A DNA stretch of 64,000 nt from Caenorhabditis elegans (lineage: Eukaryota > Nematoda > Chromadorea > Rhabditida > Rhabditidae), in the NCBI RefSeq assembly GCF_000002985.6, contig NC_003282.8, forward strand, positions 186,001-250,000. Reading direction: 5' to 3'. A program made the position numbers and the translations under genes. A model generated the notes under the pieces. That model had not been told where the DNA came from. It did not search any database and saw only the letters and a program-made list of their open reading frames with translations. Shown here one piece after another: positions 51,962-62,100 of the stretch. How positions within the stretch are numbered: position 1 is the first letter of the stretch; every line of letters begins with the position of its first letter.

Positions 51962-54298
51962 TTACTTGGCAGTGACCTTCGTCTGTGCCTTGATGAGCAT
52001 CGTTTGAGCAAGAAGACTCTGATGGCGGTAGTAGTTGACTCGAACCGGGTCGATCGATTGAAGATCCTTGTAGAGCTGGAAATTTCGGGAATTTGAGGCG
52101 TTTAGAGCGCAAATTCATTTAAAGCGAAAATGTGCACTTTTAATTAAAAAAAAGGAAATTTTTAGTTAAAAATTCTCCAATGTTATCCCATTTCTCATGA
52201 ACTTTCTAGACTTACAAACCTTTTTAGCGCGCCCAGCGCTTTCTTCCGCAGACTTTTGGTTTTCAATATTTTCGAGCATCATATCGGCGATAAATGCAAG
52301 AAGGAATGGTGACCGTTTCTCTTCAGGAGTTGTCTCATACAAATCCTCCACAAAACTGACAACATCACTGTTCGAGGTTACTCCATTTGTGATGAGAAGC
52401 CCTGCGAGGTAGTTCCAGGCACTTTCGTTGTTCGGAATATTCTCAATGAACTTCTTGGCGAGGCTAGAAAAATTGAGAGGTTTTGTGTTCAAGTTTAATG
52501 GAAGATGTGCAACAACTATTTAGCCTCAAACAAACTCTTAGCCTCAACCAAACTCTTACAAGGAAAGGAAGTCAATCTATCTATGCTCCAGTGCATTTTT
52601 TCGCTGACTTCTATATCAAGTAAATGGCCTCAAAAGGGGTTCTGAGAGATTAGAAATTGTTTTTGGGGGTTTTTAGGGTCTAACAAACAATGTGGGAGCT
52701 TTTTGGAAATTTTTATTTTTTTGAAAAAAATCTGAAATTTTTTCGATCCATTGGACACCAAATTTTTGGTCAAAAATTTTTTTTTTTGAAAAAATTCCAA
52801 AACTATTTTTTTGTATCCGGGCATGCAAAAAGCTACATATTTCTTCGAATTGAGCCTTTTTACAATTTTTTACAATTTTTTACAAAGGGCCCGATTGCAG
52901 TTTTTAAAAGTTGAAGAAAAAAATTATTTCCACTGAAAGAATCGAACACGAGACCTTTATTTTATTATTCCAAGCGTTTACCATTCGGCCATCAACCGTT
53001 GTTTTTTATTGTTTTCCATGTTTGTAACCATTTCATAATGATTGAAAATCATTTTTTGTATAAGTAAAATGAATAAGTACGAAATAGTATTGAAAACTAG
53101 GAGGGCGCAGAGAAAAATTTTCAGATGGCGATTTCAGGGGTTCAGAGTTGAGTTCCGCCGCTGAAATTTTTGTGGTGATCTAGTCTAAACATAAGCTTTC
53201 AAATGACATACGTCTCAATTTAAAGTCCGATACTAGATTGACTTCCTTTCCTTGTTAGCCTCAACCAAACTCTTCAGCCTCAACCAAATTCTTAGCCTCA
53301 ACCAAACGCTTAGCCTCAACCAAATTCTTAGCCTCAACCAAACTCTTAGCCTCAACCAAACTCTTAGCCTCACCCAAACTCTTCAGCCTCAACCAAAAAT
53401 TTTTACTTTCAAAGTTATCTTCATGTTTGATTAATCAAATATTTGGACAGTTTTCAATTTTTAGGTAGTTTTCATCACTAAAAATCAGAAATTGAGAAGA
53501 ATATTCTGGAATTTTCGGAGATTTTTAGTTTCTGAATCGCTTTCTACATCAGATAGATGTTTCTCCACTAAAAACGCTAATCGTGAACAAAAAATTGATC
53601 GCTGTTATATTTCCTTACTTGATCTCAATGTCAAGCTGGCTCGCATCCTCCGTCTTATCGTAGAGAGTCATCAGAAAATAGCGATAATTATACGCCGAAT
53701 TGTTGCGATTATCGAGAAGAAGCATGTGAAGAGCAAATGTGAGCTCTTTCTCCAGTGGAACCTTGAAAGTCCGTACAACCCATTGACGGTGCTGCCACGC
53801 GTGATAGTTTTTGTTCTCGTCGCGGATGACTTCCGAGCAAAAATGAAGCTCATCGTTCACCGCACTTTCTCCAATCGTTTCGACGATGAAGCGACGGTGA
53901 TGCCAGACTTGATAGTTTTTCGGTGATTCTTGAATAATATCGCTGAGATACCGCATCTCCTTCTTCAAATCCCATCCCAACTCGGTGAGACACACGCGGC
54001 GATACTGCCAAACTGTGTAATTCGCTGGATTAAGTCTAATGCAATCCTCGAGAAGTGCCATCACTCGATCCGACTTCTCGTTTTTTATTAGAATTGCACG
54101 GAAGTAGGCGAAAGCATCGGTGACTGCAAAATTAAAATTTGAATAATTATTAATTTGATCTCAAAATTTCTTACAGTCTTCCGTAACAGCGATCTTAACA
54201 GCAACTTCTTCCTCCTTACTCGGGTAGATCGGCGTAATATCCTTCCAATCTACGTTATCTTTGTAGAGAGTTGAAGATGGAATATCGCTGTCCGACAT
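51962..54298 (-). CDS. fnta-1: Protein farnesyl/geranylgeranyl transferase type I alpha subunit
   Basis: Exons in transcript order: 54298-54175, 54123-53619, 52463-52220 and 52075-51962; 328 residues. The prenyltransferase alpha repeats are plain: NYTVWQYRR (from residue 76), NYQVWHHRR (111), NYHAWQHRQWVV, NSAYNYRYFL and ESAWNYLAGLL. The alpha subunit pairs with either beta subunit to attach farnesyl or geranylgeranyl groups to CaaX proteins such as Ras and Rho. The C-terminus LYKDLQSIDPVRVNYYRHQS LL fits the family. A likely leader acceptor (GCTTGCAG) lies ten bases before the ATG. Intron 2 (52464-53618) contains a minisatellite with a 696-bp element inserted in it. The gene is divergent from cogc-8. 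Confidence 0.94.
52559..53254. mobile_element. 696-bp non-autonomous TIR element, TTA target duplication
   Basis: The ends are a perfect 21-bp inverted repeat, positions 52559-52579 and 53234-53254, beginning CAAGGAAAGGAAGTCAATCT. Exact TTA lies at 52556-52558 and 53255-53257. The empty site is obvious because the flanks join to a normal minisatellite unit. There is no transposase; the 3-bp TWA-type duplication suggests PIF/Harbinger-type mobilisation. The interior includes a tRNA-like segment with Pol III boxes. Confidence 0.9.
52931..53002 (-). pseudogene. tRNA-like sequence with intact A and B boxes
   Basis: On the minus strand, TGGCCGAATGG (52981-52991) fits the A-box consensus and GTTCGATTC (52939-52947) fits the B box, 33 bases apart as in a tRNA gene. 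The anticodon arm (TTGGAATAATAAAATAA) and T-stem do not pair, and no acceptor stem forms, so it is not a functional tRNA. It may be a tRNA-derived part of the surrounding element. Confidence 0.55.
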
Positions 54299-54588
54299 TT
54301 TCTCCGCCTGCAAGCTTATTTTTCGTTAATATTGGATTTTGAAGGGGAAAACATTAAATTTTGAATTTTTTCTAAATATTTTTCAATAAAAATTGAGCTG
54401 GAAACTGGAAAAAACGTCTTAAATGCTCGAACAACTCGGAAAAGAAAAAAAATGGATTTAAAGTTAAACGGTGCAAAGTGTCGTAATTTCCTGCGCACTC
54501 TCCGCAAACACTCCGGCTCTCATGTGGATTTACGGGCAGCCAACGCGATTTCTTTCTTATCGCCGATTTGCCTTTACTGTAGGAAATC
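54299..54588. promoter_or_regulatory. Divergent promoter region fnta-1/cogc-8
   Basis: Only 290 bp separate the two start codons. The cogc-8 side has an acceptor (TTACTGTAG ending at 54582) six bases before the ATG, and the fnta-1 side has one ending about ten bases before its ATG. There is no repeat inside, unlike most spacers here. Shared control is plausible from spacing alone. Confidence 0.6.
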
Positions 54589-57500
54589 ATGGATTCTGAT
54601 TATATATTTCATAATGGAGATGATATTCGCAATATGGGACTTGAAGAAATGCGTAAGTAATCTGCAATAATGTGAAAATTCATCGAAAAATCGTTCAGGA
54701 CGTCAAAAGGTGCTGCTGGCCAGCGAGCTGAAGGCGATTGACGCCCAGATTAGTGATTTAGCATTCAATAATTATGGAACATATGCAGACGCTGGAAGAG
54801 CCACTCACGATTGCTCGAAAACTGTAATTTCACGAAAAAATCTATTTAAAGTCTAAACCCTAAATAATTTCAGTTCGGAGAAATGCGCGATAAAACTGTA
54901 AATCTGTCGGATCAAGCAGAGGAGTTGACTTCTGCGTTTGTAGAGTTTAGAGCAAAAGCTAAACAGCTTTCTGAAGAGCAGGATCTTGTCAGAAAAGCAC
55001 TGGACAAGTCAAATCCGATCTGGGAGCTTTTGACGCTACCCTCGGTAATTCTACATCTACTTTTCTTTTTTCTTTGTAATTTTAAAACATTTTAGCGCAT
55101 GGACATTTGCATTCGTGCAGGATACTATGATCTGGCTTACACATTGACCAATTATGGCTTGCAACTTCAACAACAGACTCAACTCTACCGGAATCCGCTG
55201 ATAAAAGTCTGAAATCCCCAGGAAAACCTGTTAAAAACGTAAAAAATAATTCTAGAAAGTCGCGGACCACCTAGTCGAAGCTCGTGCTTATCTTTTGGAG
55301 GAACTTTTCAACAAATTCGCTGGGCCACTGGATCTTGCAGAATCCATCAAAGTTGTGAATAACGTTCGAAAGATGCCCTCATTGACAGCGAATCAGCTGA
55401 GAATCGCCGTTCTTCAGCACCGGGATATTTATCTGGAAAAACAGATTTTAGATATTTCAGTGAGAAATGCCAATCACAACATATTTAATACAATTTATTT
55501 CGTTTTTTTCAGGGAAATGTTGACATGATTGTGCAGGCGATCGAGATCTACCGTACCAGTATGTACGACACTCTCGTGCTTTATCTTGCAGTGTTTCCGG
55601 AAAACGAAGTTGTTCGAAAAAATGTAAGGGAATCAAATCGAAAAAATTTTGAGCAAAAAACAATAGCCAAGAATAATAAAACAATTTTATTTCACTTTTT
55701 TTTCAGCCGAATGCTGATCCGAGATGGGAATCATGGCCAGTTCTGCCACCAAACTCGATTCTGTCACAATGGGTTATTTCGAATGTCAAGAAAATGTTGG
55801 ATCTTATCACAAAGGCGGATGTTAAGTGAGGATTTTCTCCAATTTCTGAGATTCTCCATAAATCTTGGCTGGAAAATCCACTAAAACTTTAGAAATTCCG
55901 GAGAAAATCACCAATTAAAAATTAAAAATTAAAAAAAATGTGCTTAATTTCAGATCAGCCGTCGATCTGTCAGCAGTGTGGACAAAACTAATGGCAATGG
56001 CATCATCTTTCGGAAGAATGGGCATCGATTTCCGACCACTGATCGCCGGAAAACTAACAAAACTAATTGAGCAAAGATTCCGTCAAAATGTACAAGAAGC
56101 GACGAGTAGACTGACAGGATCTTCCCGGGACATTGTCATGATCGGAATAGATCCAGCATCACTTCCTCAATTCGAAACTGCTCCAGATTCTCCACCAGTG
56201 GCTGCTGCCGAACTGAGTCTCTGGGATGATATGACAATTTACACGAATTCAGTGGTAGATGCTCTCAATGGACTTCGATTCATTCTAACACCAGTTGTCC
56301 TGTCAACTGTCGTCGTGTCACTTCGTGATTCGATTCGTTCGATTCTCACGTGGCTTGCGAGTTCTCATTCCAACTCGGCCAATTTCTCCCGGGCGGTACG
56401 GATCGTGTGCACCAGTGTGGCTCCGTTCTTTGAGAAGTGTGTCGCATTCTTCTTCCCGCCGGCAACTGTTAGCAAGATTTTTGGATCCTCGATTTCTAAG
56501 CGGCAATATGTAAGGATTTTAAAAAATTTGAGAAATTATCGACTTTAGACTACAGATTTTGCTCCGATTTTTTAGAAAAAATCTGTATTTGAAAATTATC
56601 AAGTCTCCGTTAAAGCTTTAACACGGCTATTACGGGAACACTAAACTCTGAGAATGCGTTATGCACAACATATTTGACGCGCAAAATATCTCGTAGCGAA
56701 AACTACAGTAACCCTTCAAATGACTACTGTAGCTCTAGTGTGTCGCTAAACGCAAATAATTTATAATCGATAAAATGCTAGAAAGAAAACACAATAATAC
56801 AAGTTTTTTAATTTTTTTCCCAATTTTTTGTGTTTTCTTTTCATAGGTTATCGATTATAAATGATTTCCGTAAATCAACACACCAGAGCTACAGTAGTCA
56901 TTTGAAGAGTTACTGTAGTTTTCGTTACGAAATATTTTGCGCGTCAAATACGTTGCGCAATACGCATTCTCAAAATTTAGTGTTCCCGTAATATGTGTCG
57001 AGTCACGAAGCTCGTGTACTTCTCGAGGAGAAGAATTTCACATTTTTGGCTGAAATTCTAAACTAAAATTATGAAAGTGCAAATTCAGTGCAAATTTGAA
57101 AAATGTTATCCAAAAAAATTGAAACATTTTCAGCTTCAATTCATCGAGCTCGACATGAAGCAACTCGCCGCGTCCTGTGATGGAGCCGAAAAAATCGAAG
57201 AAATCGTGAAACCACTTCTTCAGAAACGAACTTTAGAGGAAATCGGATTGGAAAATGTACTTAAACCGACGAAACCGGAAGAAGAAAAAACGAAATTCTT
57301 TTTGGAAGAAACTGTAGAGGATGGTCCTGGGCTCGCGGAGCCGCAAGAAGAAGCTTCAGAGTCTGTGAAGGAGCAGGAAACGACTTCTGAGCTAGAGAAG
57401 AAGCATGGGACGGATTTTGAGACAGCAGAGACGCAGGAAATGGTATCTGAGCCTGTGAAAGAGCATGAGACGACTTCTGAGCTAACAAAAGAGCAAGAAC

Positions 57501-57904
57501 CCGCATTTGAGCCAGAGAAATTGCATGAGACGCCTCCTGAGCCCATGGAACCTCAAAATTTCGGAGAATCTGAAGCGAAGGCCGCTCACAATCCTGAAGC
57601 TCATTTAGAGCTCGGAGAAACTTCTGAAAATCAAGAAATACGGGAGCAAGAGCACAAGGAAGTGGTTATCACCTCGACTGAGCCTGAATTTCATGAAATT
57701 GACTTAAATTCCGCGGTTTTAATTCCGAAAATTGCCGTCGAGCCTCAACTCGATCCGATTAGTGAGTACCTCACGGAATTGACTCAAGATGATCCAATTG
57801 AAGAAGAAGAAGGCTGGGGATGGGGAGATGATGATGGAGAAGAGCAAGAAATTTCTTCAAAAGAAGTGGAGTCACCGAAGGAAAAATGTAAAAAAGATGA
57901 TTAA
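54589..57904 (+). CDS. cogc-8: Conserved oligomeric Golgi complex subunit 8
   Basis: Nine exons: 54589-54652, 54699-54823, 54874-55044, 55096-55206, 55256-55459, 55513-55623, 55707-55825, 55954-56509 and 57134-57904; 743 residues. COG8 belongs to lobe B of the COG tethering complex for retrograde Golgi traffic; worm COG subunits are needed for gonad cell migration. Family segments include LLASELKAIDAQISDLAFNN Y, LTLPSRMDICIRAGYYDLA, AVLQHRDIYLEKQIL and DPRWESWPVLPPNS. The last exon (residues 488-743) adds a long acidic tail after VKPLLQKRTLEEIGLENVL. Imperfect repeats there include SEPVKEHETTSEL, and a WGWGDDDG patch lies near the end. Human COG8 is about 130 residues shorter. Intron 8 holds a TA-flanked palindrome; most other introns are about 50 bp. 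Confidence 0.94.
56630..56991. mobile_element. TA-flanked palindromic MITE, cogc-8 intron 8
   Basis: The ends TTACGGGAACACTAAACTCT and the complement-like TTTAGTGTTCCCGTAA are flanked by TA on both sides (56628-56629, 56992-56993). The arms contain CGAAAACTACAGTAAC and GTTACTGTAGTTTTCG. Best-preserved member of this family in the window. Confidence 0.82.
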
Positions 57905-59196
57905 TTTATTGATTTTTATGTGTTTTTTAATTGTTCAAGTGTGATGATAATGATAATGTATAATTCTGGGTTTTAATGTTACTTGAATTTAAAAGTTTAT
58001 CACGGATATGGCTATGCTCTCAATGACAATATTAAAACATTTCCAAAAACCAGCAAAGTTTTATGAATTCGCATTTATTTCGTGTTAACATCTTCTAGGA
58101 AATTTTTTTAAAGCTTTTTTTAAAAAATAAATGCACATAATTCCGAGAACGCGTATTGAGCAACATATTTGACGCGCAAAAGATCTCGTAGCGATAACTA
58201 CAGTAATTCTTTAAATGACTACTGTAGCGCTTGTGTCGATTTACAGGTTCGATTTTCGAATTGAATTAAAATCATTCATTTATCGATAGAATATTAAAAT
58301 TAAGCAAAAAAAAAGAGATAATAATACAGATTCATCTTAAGAATGAAATGAAATAAATTTAGCCCGTAAATCGACACATGCGCTACAGTAGTCATTTAAA
58401 GAATTACTGTAGTTTTCGCTAAGAGATATTTTGTGTGTGTGCGTCAAATATGTTGCGCAATACGCATTCTCAGAATTTTGTGTTCCCGTAATAGTGCTGC
58501 AGTCTCTATTAGTGCTACACCCCTTTTTTAATTGAAAGAGTAATAATAGCTGATTTCCCTATCACGTGGTGTCAAAGTGCCTTATTTGGTTCGATCTACA
58601 AAAAATGTGGGAGAAGAGACGCAGACTTTTCAATTAATTTCGAATGGCTAACTAAGAACGTGCTGACGTCACATTTTTTTTGGGGAAAAATCCCGCATTT
58701 TTTGTAGATCAAACCGAAATGAGACACTTTGACACATCGTGTCTATATTAAATGAACAAGAGCCCACTATGACTGAGATCGCGTCGAGACCCACTCAAAA
58801 CAACAATGTGCTCCTTTAAACTGACATGTCAAATTTCTACGAATTTACGATAATACATTTTTTACAAGTGTTCAGATGATCACAGAGAAGGAAAAGGTTG
58901 TTGGTTATTTATGACCATAACTTTTAAAGATCATCATTTACAACCACGCAGTAAATCTTCTCCATGGATGCTCCACCCCTTTCAGCCATAAACCATCTAC
59001 GACCGACTCTTCAATAGTGTTCCCCCACCATTCGATTTAATCAAGATCGATTATCAATATATCAACGTGTAGTCCAAGGTCGACACGGTACCGCCCATCT
59101 ATCTTTTGATTCATTTCTTCGTTTCAATCATTTCTCAATCTCTCTGTTTCTGTTTCAAAACTACATTCGTCTGGAAATCTTGAGGCTTTTCAAAAA
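57905..59196. other. Intergenic region cogc-8 to aass-1 with two MITEs
   Basis: It contains another TTACGGGAACAC-type palindrome at about 58136-58491. A copy of the 6-bp-TSD hairpin lies at 58563-58741 (ends CACGTGGTGTC and GACACATCGTG; flanks CCCTAT and TCTATA are not clean). From 58745 to 59196 the DNA is repeat-free and should contain the aass-1 promoter. No coding sequence is visible. Confidence 0.6.
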
Positions 59197-62100
59197 ATGC
59201 GTCTTCCACATACAGCGGGCGGTATGATGCGACAAATATCGCAGAGATTTCAGTCGTCGAAAGTTTTTCACGGAAAAGGAACACCTACAATTGGTATCAG
59301 GTATGATCGGTTGGAATTTTATTGTTATCCAGCTACAAAAATTGGTGAAATTTGAGGTCTCGAAACGAACGAAAATTCGCGGCTACCGTGCCCACGAGTA
59401 TGTCGCAATTTTCCTTTCCATTTTTTTTTCATTGCGTCGCTCAAAGCAAATTTTGTGTCTTTACGAGCCTTTCCCAGATATATAGCTCGAGATCTTAGCC
59501 TCTAACACGTCCATGTGTCGATTTACGAAACATGTGTACTCCTCGAGGAGAAGTTAGATTGAACAGTTTTCGGCTTTAATTCCAATGTTTGCCATAATGT
59601 TTTCTTTTTAGCATGAAAACCAGAGTTTATAGTTTAAAAAAAACTACATACATTGGTAGACTGATTATTTGGATGTGAAGTACAAACAATAGTTCAGCGA
59701 AAATAGTCAAAAATGAAGCTTTTTAGCCAAAACTGTAAAATCCACTGAAACAAAACTAATGCACACAGTTCCTAGACGAGTCTTCCATTTTCGAATGAGA
59801 GGGAGACCCTCGGCATTTGGCTCTAGCTTCTTGCTCCAGTTTGGCCCAAAAAATATTAAGTTGGATCAGAAGTTGGCTGAACTTGGGCAAAAGTTGGGCA
59901 AGACTTTGGCAGAACTTGGATTCAGGCTGCCCCTAAACCAACTCTTGCCAAAGTTTGGCCCAAACTTTCATGTTTCTTTGCAAACTTTGGTAGAAGTTTG
60001 GTAAGCGTTTGGTGAAACTTGGGTTAAACTTTGGTAAAGCCTGAATCCAACTTTTGCCCAAGATTAGCCAACTTCTGATCTAAGTCAATATTTTTTGTGC
60101 CAAACTTGGGCAAGAAGCAAGAGCCAAATGCCGAGATAAAAGCACAAAAATCAAAACAGGAATGTTTTTCCTAAGATTATTAAGCTAATTTCTGTAACAT
60201 AAATAATTTTTATCATGCTAAAAAAAATAAGCATCAATAAATTTTCAGAAGAGAAACAGTAAACTCCTGGGAACGTCGTGCTCCACTTGCTCCAACCCAC
60301 GTGAAACGTCTTACAAAGTCAGGAGTCAATGTCCTTATTCAACCGAGCAATCGACGAGCCTATCCAATTCAAGATTATATATCAGCTGGTGCAATTGTGC
60401 GAGAGGATCTTAGCGAAGCTCACATCATCATGTCAGTCAAAAGTGTACCAATTGATCAGTTGATTCCAAATAAGACATATGCATTCTTTTCGCACACAAT
60501 TAAAGCTCAACAGGATAACATGGAGATGTTGGACACTATCTTGCAGAGAGTAGGATAATGCTAAATTTACTCTGTTAACTCGAAAATATTCAATTTCCAG
60601 AATATCCGTCTACTTGACTATGAAAAGATCTGCGACGACAAGGGAAAACGATTGGTAATGTTCGGAAAATGGGCTGGAAATGCAGGATTCATTGATATTC
60701 TTCATGGAATCGGACTGCGACTCCTTGCTCTCGGCCACAATACACCATTCCTTCACATGGGATTGGCCCATAATTACAATGATTCTCATATGGCGATTAA
60801 TGCATTGAGAGATATTGGATATGAGATTGCATTGGATAGAATGCCTCGATCATTGGGACCCCTCATCTTTGTGTTTACTGGATCCGGAAATGTTAGTCAA
60901 GGAGCACGAGAGCTGTTTGAGCACTTGCCACACGAGTATGTCGACGTGGCAACTCTGCCAAAAGTGGCTCAGAAAGGACGTGAGTTTTACACCAAAGGGA
61001 CGACATAAAAGTAATGTATTTTTAGAATTGAACAAGGTGTATGGATGTGTAGTGACGCGTAAGGATCATTTTGTACCGAAGCATGGAGGACCTTTCGACA
61101 AAAAAGAGTTTGAACAATTTCCGGACCGATATACATCGAAATTTGCAACTGAGGTTAGTATGCCTTTACAGTCTGAATTTTATGTGCAGCGGGGATAATT
61201 GTGCAACATCAATCGTTCGCATAAGATCGTGTGCAAAAAAACAACAGTAGAGTTCAGACAATCAACATTTTAGAGCATTCGTAAAGCTCCGCACTAGGAG
61301 TTTACAAAAAACATTATTTGATAATATGGGCCCTGTAGATAGATAGATTAATTTTCAAAGGATCTCATCACGATAGAAATTATAGAAACTTTGAGACAAG
61401 TCTTTATTTGAATTATGTCAAGAAATGACGAAATGAGATTTTTATAGTTAGTAAAATCAAAGCGTATACACCTTCTCTTAGTTTCTTCTAATGAAAGTAT
61501 TTCCATAAGGCTCTACTTTTTTTCTCTACATATGCCAAAATCTAAAGATTAATAGCCTTCAACTGTGAGGTATTTGTTTTTAACTTCAAGTTTTTCTTCT
61601 TTATCAACTTGACATCCTTCATCACTATCTCAGTTTACTAATCACTTTTGCTGCTGACTGTAACATTGTTTCACCCCAAATTAGGCGCGCATTACTTGCA
61701 ATAAATCACAGTATCATCCCCCATCCCTCGTGGCATTTTGTCTAGTTTCTCTATGTTTCTTTCGAATTTGTGTGAGACGATCGGATGATTGAATGTTGCA
61801 ACATAATGATGTGATCATCACTATCAACAATATCACATACACTGTCTTCTGGGATGGGATGATTGGAAAAAGAAGAGGAGAAATGGATTGGGCAAACTGA
61901 CCAGGGAAAAGTTTAGACATCTGGAATGTCACGTGGGCAAAAGATTTTTAATAAAAAAAAACTCGTTTGCTCAAACTTAACAGAGTGTTGTTGTTCAAGC
62001 GTAACACGACCTAAATAAAATTAAACTATTAGTTCTTCAAAAAACCGAATGAATTATCAATTTTTTTAATTCATGACTATTTTCCAGATCATAAGGTATA

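Larger units (their letters stand above)
52519..53400 (+). repeat. AGCCTCAACCAAACTCTTA minisatellite split by an insertion
   Basis: Units at 52519-52558 and 53258-53400 belong to one array (about nine units) interrupted by the element 52559-53254. The unit type matches the gtf-2H1 intron array. Confidence 0.88.

Noticed and set aside
52931..53002. Functional tRNA gene on the minus strand
   Set aside because: A and B boxes fit, but anticodon stem, T-stem and acceptor stem do not pair.
57220..57546. 108-codon antisense ORF with Cys/Ser repeats
   Set aside because: Shadow of the Glu-rich cogc-8 tail on the opposite strand.
61714..61932. 72-codon minus-strand ORF in aass-1 intron 4
   Set aside because: No recognisable family, no splice support and AT-typical composition.
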